Source: an uncultured Crocinitomix sp. (GTDB taxonomy: Bacteria; Bacteroidota; Bacteroidia; Flavobacteriales_D; Crocinitomicaceae). From it: a DNA stretch of 64,000 nt. Shown one piece after another: positions 53,578 through 61,555 of the stretch (position 1 is the stretch's first letter; the number at the start of each line of letters is the position of its first letter). The position numbers were made by a program, and so were the translations under genes. The DNA is taken from contig CAKZON010000056.1 of NCBI GenBank assembly GCA_937136425.1, positions 42,435 through 106,434 of the forward strand, in the 5' to 3' direction. The notes under the pieces are model-generated. The model saw only the letters and a list, made by a program, of their open reading frames with translations, was not told where the DNA came from and made no database searches.

Positions 53578-53883
53578 TTAAAGTTCGGGAGGAGGTGTCG
53601 GTATTTTTCCGTACCGAATATCCATTGATTTAAATGGGATTGTGCTTGTTTCTACGCCCAAATCAATGGTAACTAAATCCGTATAAAATAGTGAGTGATT
53701 GAGGTCTTTAGTTTCTGATTCTTTTGAATCACCGTCTTCTTCACAATCAACAAGATGAGTTTGGTTTTTAGCAAACTCGCTATATTCTGTAACTGTGCTT
53801 ATCACAATTGCACCCAGTAAAAAAGTCATAAGAATCACCGAGATGTTTAAGTGAAAATTATATGTCCTTTTTTCTTTATACAT
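53578..53883 (-). CDS. Small membrane-anchored protein heading the export operon
   Basis: 101 residues from the ATG at 53883. An ATG at 53904 exists but begins one base after the -7 box TATATTTG (53906-53913), so it should lie upstream of the transcript. One membrane helix (FHLNISVILMTFLLGAIVIS, about 9-28), then a mostly acidic segment DCEEDGDSKESETKD and a Pro-rich end PTPPPEL; one Cys. It may be a regulator, chaperone or the exported substrate's anchor; nothing identifies it. Confidence 0.65.
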   Translation of the reverse strand: MYKEKRTYNFHLNISVILMTFLLGAIVISTVTEYSEFAKNQTHLVDCEEDGDSKESETKDLNHSLFYTDLVTIDLGVETSTIPFKSMDIRYGKIPTPPPEL

Positions 53884-53896
53884 TTCTGTTTTGTAG

Positions 53897-53928
53897 ATTT
53901 GCATGCAAATATAATAGTAATACTATTA
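53897..53928. promoter_or_regulatory. Two palindromes around the export-operon promoter
   Basis: ATTTGCATGCAAAT (53897-53910, perfect 14-bp palindrome) overlaps the minus-strand -7 box TATATTTG (53906-53913); TAATAGTA-A-TACTATTA (53912-53928) follows directly upstream, in the -33 spacer. Typical position for a dedicated repressor, which is not encoded next to the operon. Confidence 0.55.
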
Positions 53929-54084
53929 AAAATGCTTGTAAAACTATATTTTTTATTTTTCAATGAATAACAGAGAAAAGCGTTTATTGTTCTTCAAATG
54001 ATGAAATAACTTTGTTAATTACTCGTAATTAGGTGCGGAATAGCCACTTCTCCCTTGCTTAACAGACTTTTTTAGAATTAAAAG

Positions 54085-54504
54085 TTATGCTTTCCAAGCT
54101 TTAGAAATTCTTTTCATTCTTCTCTTGTTTGCTCCAAAATCACCATAACCAATTCTAGAGGCAGATCTAAAATGTATGAGTTGAGTAGTGGAGTCGAAAT
54201 AGAATTCAACATCATCAATATACTTTCCTATAGCCGTTGAAAATTCGAAATGCAAGTAATTGTTGTCTTCTTGCACAAGTTTAGTTCCCTCTATTTTAAA
54301 TACTATTTCTTTTATTCTTGTTTTAGATTCTTCAAGATTGTTTTTAAAGGTCAATGGAGGCATCTTTTTTCGCATCTTCTTTTCTAAAGTACAAACACAA
54401 TTGGGGGATTTAGGACAAGGTTTTAGAGGTGATTCATTCTGTGCTAAAGAACCAAGGCTCATTACCCAAAGTGAAATGCATATTAAAGTTCTGAAATTGC
54501 GCAT
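54085..54504 (-). CDS. DUF1499-domain secreted protein
   Basis: 139 residues from the ATG at 54504. Signal peptide (RTLICISLWVMSLGSLAQ), then the DUF1499 N-terminal signature CPKSPNCVCTLE (about 29-41; Cys-rich, Pro/Ser-Asn), TFKNNLEESKTRIKEIVFKI and the late FHFRSASRIGYGDFGANKRR cut at RSASRIGYGDFGANKRR. The function of DUF1499 is not established. The ATG follows the -7 box TAAATTTG (54508-54515) by 3 bp, suggesting a leaderless mRNA. Confidence 0.85.
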   Translation of the reverse strand: MRNFRTLICISLWVMSLGSLAQNESPLKPCPKSPNCVCTLEKKMRKKMPPLTFKNNLEESKTRIKEIVFKIEGTKLVQEDNNYLHFEFSTAIGKYIDDVEFYFDSTTQLIHFRSASRIGYGDFGANKRRMKRISKAWKA

Positions 54505-54657
54505 ATGCAAATTTAATGAATGATAAAAGAATTTGTTTTAATGATCTGCTAAATTAAAAGTGCACATAATAAGAAGGGATTCATTTTATAGAAACGTACC
54601 TTGATCGAGGTAAAAGACTTGTTTAGCGAAAACATGGGGGTAATTATTTTTAAAACG

Positions 54658-54688
54658 TTGCATATTATGCGCTGTAAGATTATGTTTG
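54658..54688 (+). promoter_or_regulatory. Promoter TTG-N20-TATGTTTG of the T9SS giant protein
   Basis: TTG at 54658-54660 and TATGTTTG at 54681-54688, spacing 20; ATG 29 bp later. Full match to the Bacteroidota consensus. Confidence 0.65.
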
Positions 54689-54717
54689 CCTCTTACTCAT
54701 AACTTAAAAAGTAAAAT

Positions 54718-57700
54718 ATGAAAAGATTATTACTATTAGGGGTGGCTATTGTTACAATATTCTATCCAATATGTGGAATAAGTCAATTATACGATTTTGA
54801 CACCCATACCTTTACAAATGCTGGAGCTTTAGGAAAAGATGGCCCTAATCTTGGCGCATGTCAAGCGGCTTACGCTGCTGAAGTTTGGGAATTAGACCCT
54901 GCTTTATTCAACATGACAACACAAGGGATTCAAGAATGGACAGTACCTGTAACAGGAACTTATGAAATAGAAGCAGCTGGAGCGCAAGGAGGGAATGACC
55001 TTTATACAGTTAATCCTGAAGACGGAGGATTAGGTGCTAGAATGATTGGAACTTTTGATTTAACCGAAGGAGATGTTCTTTATATTTTGGTTGGTCAAAA
55101 AGGTGAAGATACAAGAGTAACAGGTATTGACAATGCAGCCGCTGGTGGCGGCGGAGGTACATTTATTTGGGACCCAACTGATGATGCATTGCCAATGGTT
55201 GCTGCAGGTGGTGGTGCCGGAGGAAGTGGATTTGATTACGCTGGTAGAAATGCCACTGATGCAGAAGATGGTCAAAACGCATTTAGTTTTGTTAATGGTG
55301 GAATTGGTGGAAATGGCGGTCGTTTAAATACTGGAGGGTCTAGTTATTGGGCTGGCGGTGGTGCTGGTTGGTTAACAAACGGTACTGGAGGAAATCAGGG
55401 AACACTTTATTTATATACCGGTTCTTACGCGCAAGGCGGAAGACGTCCTTTAGAAGGAGGAATAGGTGGTGTACGTTTTAATGATGGAAATGATGAAGGC
55501 GGAGATGGAGGATTTGGCGGCGGCGGCGGCGGCGGTTCTGATAATATGGGAACCGGCGGTGGCGGTGGCTACTCAGGTGGCGGTGGCCAAAATGGAAATG
55601 AATTCCCATCAATGAACTCTGGCGGTGGCGGCGGATCGTATAATGGCGGTACTGACCAAGATAATACAGCGGCTATTAATACAGGACATGGATATGTAAC
55701 CATTACTTTATTGTGTAATCCAATTTCTGTTGAAGCATTTGAAGACGTGCTATGTGAAGGAGAAGAAATTATTTTAGATGGAACTGCAGATAGCGGTGAT
55801 GATGTAACTTGGGATTTAGGGGTAGTGAATGGAGAAAGTTTTGCTCCACCAGTTGGAGTAACCGTTTACACAGGTTCAACTGAGAATATTGATGATTGCG
55901 ATTTCCAAACAACAATTACCGTAAATGCTTTACCTGTTGTTACAGCATCAGTAGATGATGATGAGATTTGTTTAGGAGATGAGTTTACTTTCACCGGTGG
56001 TGGAGCAACATCTTATTCTTGGGACATGGGAGTGACGGATGCAGTTGCTTTTGAACCTTTAACTGCAGGAACAGAAACATATACTGTAACAGGGACAGAT
56101 GATAACGGATGTGAAAATACAGCAAGTGTTGATGCAACGGTAAATGCTTTACCAGTTGTTACAGCATCAGTTGATGATGACGAGATTTGTTTAGGAGATG
56201 AGTTTACTTTCACTGGTGGTGGAGCAACATCTTATTCTTGGGATATGGGGGTGACAGATGGAGTTGCATTTGAACCGTTAACCGTAGGAACAGAAACATA
56301 TACTGTAATTGGGACGGATGACAATGGATGTGAAAATGCGGCAAGTGTTGATGCAACGGTAAATGCATTACCAGTCGTTACAGCATCAGTAGATGATGAC
56401 GAAATTTGTTTTGGAGAATCTGTAATTTTCACAGGTGGTGGTGCAACATCATACGCTTGGGACATGGGCGTTGTTGATGGAGATCCATTTACGCCTTTAA
56501 CTTCAGGAACAGAATCGTATACCGTAACAGGGACAGATGATAACGGATGTGAAAACACAGCATCAGTTGATGTAACAGTGAATCCGGAGCTAGTTGTGAC
56601 ATATACAACAGTAGATGAAACGGATGAAGATGGTGAAATTGACCTTACTGTAACAGGAGGAACACCTGGTTATACTTTTGACTGGGATACTGATGAGGCT
56701 GACGATTTTGATGATCCAGAAGATTTGACAGACTTATTAGCTGGAACATATACTGTAATTATAAGAGATGCTAACGGTTGTGAAGTTATCGAAGTGATTG
56801 AAATCAATTCACTTTGCATTCCAATTGCTATTGTGGCATCTGAATTGAGTGTTTGTCAAAACGAATTACTGACTTTAACTGGAACAGCAGAAAGTGGAGG
56901 AGCTATAATTTGGGATGAAGGAGTGACTGACGGTGTTGGCTTTTTCCCTGAAATGGTTGGAGTAATTACTTATACAGCAACTACAGATGATCCAACTGAT
57001 TGTCCTTCAACAATTGATATTGAAGTATTAGCTGTACCAACAGTGTTACCTACAATTGGCGGAGAATTATATTGTGCAGGAGATGAAATTGTGCTAGGAG
57101 CTGGTGGAGATGCTGATGAGTATACATGGTCTCCAATGGATTTTACTCCAGAGGTTGGTGTGACAACATATACGCTAACAGGAACATATGATGATTCAGG
57201 ATGTTCTGCTTCAGAAACTATTGATGTGACTGTGTATGATGTGCCAACAGTAAACGCAACGGCTGATTTAGAAGAAGTGTGTATTGGAAATCCAATTACA
57301 TTAACAGGTACTGGTGCTGAGTCTTATGTTTGGGATCCTATTGCAATTGAAAATGGAACACCTTATACAATAGGTGAGGTTGGTACTTTTACTTATACAG
57401 TAGTAGGAACTGACGTTAATGGTTGCTCTGATTCTGATGAGATTGATATTACAGTTAACGAAGAGATCGAAATCAGTTATATTGTTACTGAAGAAATGAT
57501 ATTTGAAGATGGTGAAATAAACATTACTGTTACTGGTGGTGTTGCACCTTACACCTTTGATTGGGATATCGACGGAACTGGAGATTTTGATGATGATGAG
57601 GATTTAACAGGTTTGGCAGATGATTTATACACTGTGGTTGTAAATGGAGCAACTGGATGTTCAGCTGAAGTTTCCATTGTTGTTGGAACTCAAGCAAGTG

Positions 57701-57939
57701 TTGGAGAGTTCGAGGGATTAAACTTCAACGTATATCCGAATCCTACAAATGATTTGATAACAATACAATTGGACGGTTCATTTTCTTATGTGTTAACTGA
57801 TATTTCAGGGAAGATTATTTCAATCGGAACAAGTCACAATCAAGAAAAATTATCATTACTAGAATTAGAGTCTGGATTATACTTGTTGAAAATTAAAAAC
57901 GAGAATAATTACGAAACTATACAAGTTGTGAAAAACTAA
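54718..57939 (+). CDS. Large T9SS-secreted protein with ALK/LTK-like glycine-rich domain and Ig-like repeats
   Basis: 1073 residues. Signal peptide (MKRLLLLGVAIVTIFYPICG). Residues about 50-340 are very Gly-rich with poly-Gly runs: GGGGGTFIW, MVAAGGGAGGSGFDYAG, GGFGGGGGGGSDNMG, GGGGGYSGGGGQNG and the closing GHGYVTITLL, the order of elements seen in the glycine-rich domain of ALK/LTK receptor kinases. Then about eight Ig/PKD-like modules; three are nearly identical 73-residue repeats (CLGDEFTFTGGGATSY). The last 75 residues are a T9SS type A sorting domain (NVYPNPTNDLITIQLDG), so it is exported and probably surface-anchored. Confidence 0.9.
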   Translation: MKRLLLLGVAIVTIFYPICGISQLYDFDTHTFTNAGALGKDGPNLGACQAAYAAEVWELDPALFNMTTQGIQEWTVPVTGTYEIEAAGAQGGNDLYTVNPEDGGLGARMIGTFDLTEGDVLYILVGQKGEDTRVTGIDNAAAGGGGGTFIWDPTDDALPMVAAGGGAGGSGFDYAGRNATDAEDGQNAFSFVNGGIGGNGGRLNTGGSSYWAGGGAGWLTNGTGGNQGTLYLYTGSYAQGGRRPLEGGIGGVRFNDGNDEGGDGGFGGGGGGGSDNMGTGGGGGYSGGGGQNGNEFPSMNSGGGGGSYNGGTDQDNTAAINTGHGYVTITLLCNPISVEAFEDVLCEGEEIILDGTADSGDDVTWDLGVVNGESFAPPVGVTVYTGSTENIDDCDFQTTITVNALPVVTASVDDDEICLGDEFTFTGGGATSYSWDMGVTDAVAFEPLTAGTETYTVTGTDDNGCENTASVDATVNALPVVTASVDDDEICLGDEFTFTGGGATSYSWDMGVTDGVAFEPLTVGTETYTVIGTDDNGCENAASVDATVNALPVVTASVDDDEICFGESVIFTGGGATSYAWDMGVVDGDPFTPLTSGTESYTVTGTDDNGCENTASVDVTVNPELVVTYTTVDETDEDGEIDLTVTGGTPGYTFDWDTDEADDFDDPEDLTDLLAGTYTVIIRDANGCEVIEVIEINSLCIPIAIVASELSVCQNELLTLTGTAESGGAIIWDEGVTDGVGFFPEMVGVITYTATTDDPTDCPSTIDIEVLAVPTVLPTIGGELYCAGDEIVLGAGGDADEYTWSPMDFTPEVGVTTYTLTGTYDDSGCSASETIDVTVYDVPTVNATADLEEVCIGNPITLTGTGAESYVWDPIAIENGTPYTIGEVGTFTYTVVGTDVNGCSDSDEIDITVNEEIEISYIVTEEMIFEDGEINITVTGGVAPYTFDWDIDGTGDFDDDEDLTGLADDLYTVVVNGATGCSAEVSIVVGTQASVGEFEGLNFNVYPNPTNDLITIQLDGSFSYVLTDISGKIISIGTSHNQEKLSLLELESGLYLLKIKNENNYETIQVVKN
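55921..56577 (+). repeat. Three tandem 219-bp coding repeats
   Basis: Units begin at 55921, 56140 and 56359, each starting GTAAATGC and encoding 73 residues (VNALPVVTASVDDDEIC ...). Period is exactly 219 bp, and the units differ mostly at third positions. This region can expand or contract by recombination. Confidence 0.9.
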
Positions 57940-57955
57940 AGAATTAATTAATTTT

Positions 57956-57998
57956 AAAAAGAGGTCGCTTGAAGAGATTCAGGCGACCTCTTTGTGTT
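57956..57998 (+). terminator. Strong terminator after the T9SS gene
   Basis: A 16-bp stem (AAAGAGGTCGCTTGAA with TTCAGGCGACCTCTTT, one G-T pair) around the loop GAGA, ending in a short T-run. Confidence 0.85.
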
Positions 57999-58113
57999 TT
58001 ATAGATTTGATTGGAAGGAAATATACTTTTAGTTTTGTGACTTTTTAAGTTCAATAGGTTTAAAAGTCTTCATTTAATGGTAGAATATCTAAATTTGAAC
58101 TGGTTTTATCGAA

Positions 58114-59124
58114 ATGGATTCATTAACACAAATAGTATTAGGTGCAGCAGTAGGAGAGGCCGTGCTTGGAAAAAAAGTTGGTAACCGAGCTATGCTTTGG
58201 GGCGGAATTGCGGGTACCATTCCTGATTTAGATGTCTTGTTAAGGTATTTTACGGATGATATCACTGCTACTGAAATGCACAGAGGATTTTCCCATTCAA
58301 TAGTTTTTGCCATTTTGATTGCTCCAATTCTTGGTTGGATAGCTCATAAAATTCATCATAAGTGGAAGGAGGCAAGTTTGAAAAATTGGATGTGGTTATT
58401 CTTTTGGGCTACTGTTACGCATCCTTTATTAGATGCACACACAACCTGGGGAACTCAATTTTTCTGGCCGTTTGAATATCGATTAGCATATCAGAATATT
58501 TTTGTAATTGATCCCTTATATACATTGCCTTTTTTGATATTTCTGCTTATCGCAATGTTTCATAAACGAAACAATCCACGCCGTAGAAAGTTTAATAATG
58601 CTGGGCTAATTGTGAGTACTTCTTATATGGCAATTACACTTGTTTTAAAATGGATTACATTTAATGAGTTTAAGCAAAGTTTAGAGAACCAGAACATTGC
58701 TTATGTTGAAATGGATACAAAACCAGCTCCACTCAATACTATTTTATGGACTTCTTTGGTTGAAACTGAAGATGGTTACAGGACAGCTTATTATTCTTTA
58801 TTTGATACCCAAGAAATTGAGTTTTCAAAAGAGTTTGTTAAGAATCATCATTTAATTGAACCTTATGAAAATCAGGAAGTCATTAAGCAACTCATTCATA
58901 TTTCTGAAGGATGGTATTATATAGAGGAAGCCACTGACAAATTAATTTTTTGGGATTTACGATTTGGTCAATTGGGAATGGATTTAGATACTGCGCCGTT
59001 CTTATGGTCTTATGATTTGTTTGTGGATAATGACGGACATGTAGAGGTCATTAAAAATGATCCTGATTTGGGAGATGCTGGTGAAATTTTTTCAGCATTA
59101 ATGAGCAGGATTATGGGGAATTAA
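58114..59124 (+). CDS. YdjM-type membrane-bound metal-dependent hydrolase
   Basis: 336 residues. The family start MDSLTQIVLGAAVGEAVLGKK and GGIAGTIPDLDVLLRYF are present, with HRGFSHSIVFAILIAPIL (His ligands) and WATVTHPLLDAHTTWGTQFF (His, Asp) forming the predicted metal site. Several membrane helices follow in the first half; residues about 195-336 form a soluble domain. Substrate not established. Single gene between two terminators. Confidence 0.88.
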   Translation: MDSLTQIVLGAAVGEAVLGKKVGNRAMLWGGIAGTIPDLDVLLRYFTDDITATEMHRGFSHSIVFAILIAPILGWIAHKIHHKWKEASLKNWMWLFFWATVTHPLLDAHTTWGTQFFWPFEYRLAYQNIFVIDPLYTLPFLIFLLIAMFHKRNNPRRRKFNNAGLIVSTSYMAITLVLKWITFNEFKQSLENQNIAYVEMDTKPAPLNTILWTSLVETEDGYRTAYYSLFDTQEIEFSKEFVKNHHLIEPYENQEVIKQLIHISEGWYYIEEATDKLIFWDLRFGQLGMDLDTAPFLWSYDLFVDNDGHVEVIKNDPDLGDAGEIFSALMSRIMGN

Positions 59125-59184
59125 ATCTGTATAGGTATCTTTTAAACTAGAAGCTTTTAAGTGTGTTTAAATATTGTATTCAAA

Positions 59185-59535
59185 TCATGAATTCGTTGGC
59201 TGTAGTCTTTTATAATCTTCCACAAGATCTCTTCCCCAAATCGCGAGTGATTTAAAAATTGGAATTAAATCCTTTCCTTTTTGTGTAAGTCTGTATTCAA
59301 CTCTCGGTGGAATTTCCGCAAAAGCCTTTCGTTCAATAAGCTTATCACTAAGTAATTGATTCAATTGTGAGGTCAGTACTTTTCTCGATAAGCCTGGTAT
59401 AGCAACGTCCAATTGACCAAACCTTTTGTTTGAGGCATTTAGTTGGTATATGATAAGAGGTTTCCATTTACCTCCAATTATTGAGATTGCTTGAGTTAAT
59501 GGACATAATGGATTGCTACAGCTTGTATCTTTCAT
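59185..59535 (-). CDS. HxlR-family transcriptional regulator
   Basis: 116 residues. IIGGKWKPLIIYQLNASNKRFGQLDVAIPGLSRKVLTSQL (cut at about 20-55) is the HxlR winged helix. Two cysteines near the N-terminus (TSCSNPLCPLTQA) could be the redox-sensing pair seen in the family. It is divergent from the SDR gene at 59647; GTAAC repeats lie between them. Likely a repressor of that gene and itself. Confidence 0.92.
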   Translation of the reverse strand: MKDTSCSNPLCPLTQAISIIGGKWKPLIIYQLNASNKRFGQLDVAIPGLSRKVLTSQLNQLLSDKLIERKAFAEIPPRVEYRLTQKGKDLIPIFKSLAIWGRDLVEDYKRLQPTNS

Positions 59536-59541
59536 ATGTTT

Positions 59542-59623
59542 GTTACTTATGGGTAACTAGTTTTTTTTCTTGAATTACTGCTTTTGTTACTTTAGGTAAC
59601 TATTAATAGTAACTTTGTGTAAC
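59542..59623. promoter_or_regulatory. HxlR operator array and SDR promoter
   Basis: Dyads GTTAC-TTATGG-GTAAC (59542-59557) and GTTAC-TTTAG-GTAAC (59586-59600), plus a direct repeat GTAAC-N5-GTAAC (59609-59623). The SDR promoter is TTG (59584-59586)-N23-TAACTTTG (59610-59617); dyad 2 lies in its spacer and the direct repeat covers the -7 box. Confidence 0.7.
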
Positions 59624-59646
59624 AAAAATAATTTAAAAGAATCAAA

Positions 59647-60510
59647 ATGACAAATAAAGTAGTATTAATAACAGGAACGAATAGTGGATTTGGATATTTA
59701 ACTGCAAAGGGAGCTGCTGAAAGAGGACATACTGTTTATGCAACAATGCGAGAAACAGAAGGTAGAAATGCTGAAAAAGCTAAAGAGTTGAATGGAATAG
59801 AAAACATTAATGTGCTAGACTTGGATGTAACTGATGTAGATGGCGTAAATAATGTCGTAAACGAGGTGATTGAAAAAGAAGGTAGAATAGATGTATTAGT
59901 AAATAATGCAGGATATTTTGGAGGAGGATTAGCGGAATCATATTCTGCTGAAGATGTAGAAAAAATGTTTGACGTTAATGTGAAAGGAACATGGAGAACA
60001 ATAAAGTCGAGCTTACCTCAAATGAGAAAACAAGGAGAGGGATTGATTATTAATACTTCGAGTGGATTAGGAAGATTTTCAGCACCTTTTATGACCGTTT
60101 ATAATGGTAGTAAGTTTGCTGTTGAGGGATTGACGGAAGGTTTACATTATGAGGTTAGACCACTAGGGGTTGATGTTGTACTTGTTCAGCCTGGAGCATT
60201 TCCAACAGAAATTTTTAGCAAAGTAGCTTCTGGTTCAGATCAGAAAGTGACAGAAGGATATGGAGAGTTGGCAAATCTGCCTGAACAAGTTACAGCTGGC
60301 ATGGGGGAAATGTTTAATACCATGAAACCTGATCCACAAATGGTGCCAGACGCAATTTTCAAGTTAATGGATACACCAAAAGGAGAGCGTCCATTAAGAA
60401 CTGTAGTAGATGGAATGACAGGACAATTTGTAGAGAAGGCAAATGATGATGTGAAAGAAGGTTATGCTAACTTTTTGTCAGCATTTGGTATGGGGGACTT
60501 ATTGAAATAG
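59647..60510 (+). CDS. Short-chain dehydrogenase/reductase (canonical)
   Basis: 287 residues. NAD(P) motif TGTNSGFGYLTAKG, VNNAGYFGGG (NNAG), NTSSGLGRFSAPFMTVYNGSK with Ser, Tyr and Lys all present. The C-terminal substrate loop is longer than in classical SDRs. HxlR/SDR pairs are common in Bacteroidota and are usually linked to aldehyde or quinone stress. Substrate unknown. Repressed, by inference, by the divergent HxlR. Confidence 0.92.
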   Translation: MTNKVVLITGTNSGFGYLTAKGAAERGHTVYATMRETEGRNAEKAKELNGIENINVLDLDVTDVDGVNNVVNEVIEKEGRIDVLVNNAGYFGGGLAESYSAEDVEKMFDVNVKGTWRTIKSSLPQMRKQGEGLIINTSSGLGRFSAPFMTVYNGSKFAVEGLTEGLHYEVRPLGVDVVLVQPGAFPTEIFSKVASGSDQKVTEGYGELANLPEQVTAGMGEMFNTMKPDPQMVPDAIFKLMDTPKGERPLRTVVDGMTGQFVEKANDDVKEGYANFLSAFGMGDLLK

Positions 60511-60533
60511 TATTTGAGAAGAACTAAAAAGTT

Positions 60534-60565
60534 AAAGCCTGCTGAGTTAACTTGGCAGGCTTTTT
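60534..60565. terminator. Terminator after the SDR gene
   Basis: AAAGCCTGC (60534-60542) pairs with GCAGGCTTT (60555-60563), with Ts following; usable from both sides for the convergent DUF2867 gene. Confidence 0.85.
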
Positions 60566-60585
60566 ATTTATACTACAGTAATTTG

Positions 60586-61083
60586 TCAATTGGCTTTATA
60601 AGCTTGTTTAACCATTGTTTTAACCACTATGTGGTGAAATGGTTTAACAATTGTCATATACACCTTACCAAACCAATTATTGTATTGTACAAGAGTGGTG
60701 ATTTTAATATTGAATTCTTTTTCTTTAGAATTATAAACGCTTACTCTAAAATTTAAATGTTTATCGTCCTCACCAAGAATGAGCTCGTTTTGTTGAATAC
60801 TTAAGATTTGAAAAAAACTTATGTATGCACCAACTTCAAATTTTCTGTTAATATCAGCTGAAACTTCTGTTTTTAATCCAAAGATTTTAACAATACCATT
60901 TCTTATTTTCATTAAAAACGAAATCCATTTAGGAATTTTCCCAAAAACAGTATTTGAAATTACTTCTAAACTTTCCTGATGGTTTGTGGTGGCAAAGGTA
61001 TCCGCAAAATCGACTTTCGGAAGAGCATTTTTTATCCCATCAGTTTGTGGCCTCGTATCTAATTTTACTTTGCGAATCTTCAT
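60586..61083 (-). CDS. DUF2867 protein
   Basis: 165 residues. The sequence follows the DUF2867 pattern: VDFADTFATTNHQESLEVIS, then TVFGKIPKWISFLMKIRNGI, VGAYISFFQILSIQQNELIL, DDKHLNFRVSVY and the closing VKPFHHIVVKTMVKQAY. The fold is lipid/START-like. Biochemical role unknown; the family is often found beside SDR genes, as here, convergent with one. Confidence 0.85.
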   Translation of the reverse strand: MKIRKVKLDTRPQTDGIKNALPKVDFADTFATTNHQESLEVISNTVFGKIPKWISFLMKIRNGIVKIFGLKTEVSADINRKFEVGAYISFFQILSIQQNELILGEDDKHLNFRVSVYNSKEKEFNIKITTLVQYNNWFGKVYMTIVKPFHHIVVKTMVKQAYKAN

Positions 61084-61342
61084 TATATAATTTTAGGTCA
61101 AATATACTAAAAATAGATTGAGTAATTCTTCTAATTCTTTAATTTAAGGGGTATTGATGGTATATATATATTTCATAGCTCAATTGAATTCATAACAAGC
61201 ACTGCTTGTGAAGACGAAACCTTGATCTATTGATCAATAAGGTTGAGGTACGGCCTCTTGAACCAAAAGTGGTGCTGAATAGTGTAATAATGTTGTAAAT
61301 TTTCTTTTATACTTTCAGTTTCGAAAGATTAAGTTTATGAAA
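61084..61342. other. Intergenic region with no gene
   Basis: About 260 bp between the DUF2867 gene and the tRNA terminator. It holds a short TA run near 61160, a hairpin AACCTT...AAGGTT (61218-61244) and a 12-bp copy of tRNA-His sequence at 61254-61265. No gene is visible. Confidence 0.35.
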
Positions 61343-61371
61343 CAAAAAAACCGATCCATTTCTGAATCGGT
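61343..61371 (-). terminator. Terminator after tRNA-His
   Basis: On the minus strand ACCGAT pairs with ATCGGT (61366-61371 with 61350-61355), followed by seven Ts; transcription of the tRNA would end here. Confidence 0.75.
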
Positions 61372-61379
61372 CTTTAGTG

Positions 61380-61454
61380 GGTGGAAGATCGGAATCGAAC
61401 CGACGACCTCTTGAACCACAACCAAGCGCTCTAACCAACTGAGCTACAACCACC
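61380..61454 (-). tRNA. tRNA-His (anticodon GTG)
   Basis: Read on the minus strand from 61454: extra G-1, acceptor GTGGTTG, D arm GCTCAGTTGGTTAGAGC, anticodon stem CTTGG, loop TTGTGGT with anticodon GTG, T arm TCGG-TTCGATT-CCGA, 3' strand CTTCCAC and C73. G-1 opposite C73 is the tRNA-His hallmark. CCA is not encoded. The acceptor stem has two adjacent U-U mismatches (positions 5-68 and 6-67). Confidence 0.93.
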
Positions 61455-61555
61455 GTTTTTTGTCCCAAACAGAAACGATATTCTGCGTAAGGGTGGGCAA
61501 ATATAATTCATTTTTTTTGAATAAAAATGCAAAGTGAAAAAAAAATTATAGGAAA

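Noticed and set aside
53884..53904. ATG at 53904 as start of the small protein of the export operon
   Set aside because: It begins one base after the -7 box, so it should lie at or before the transcription start.
54505..54510. TTG at 54510 as start of the DUF1499 gene
   Set aside because: It is part of the -7 box TAAATTTG; the ATG at 54504 is the first usable codon.
55060..56558. Long open frames on the minus strand and in other frames across the T9SS protein gene
   Set aside because: They mirror the Gly-rich and tandem-repeat coding sequence and recur with the repeat period; no start region or homology supports them.
55921..56577. CRISPR array
   Set aside because: The repeats are 219 bp, in frame and protein coding, with no short repeat/spacer pattern.
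61160..61175. TA-rich run as a phase-variable microsatellite
   Set aside because: Too short and not placed in a coding or promoter position.
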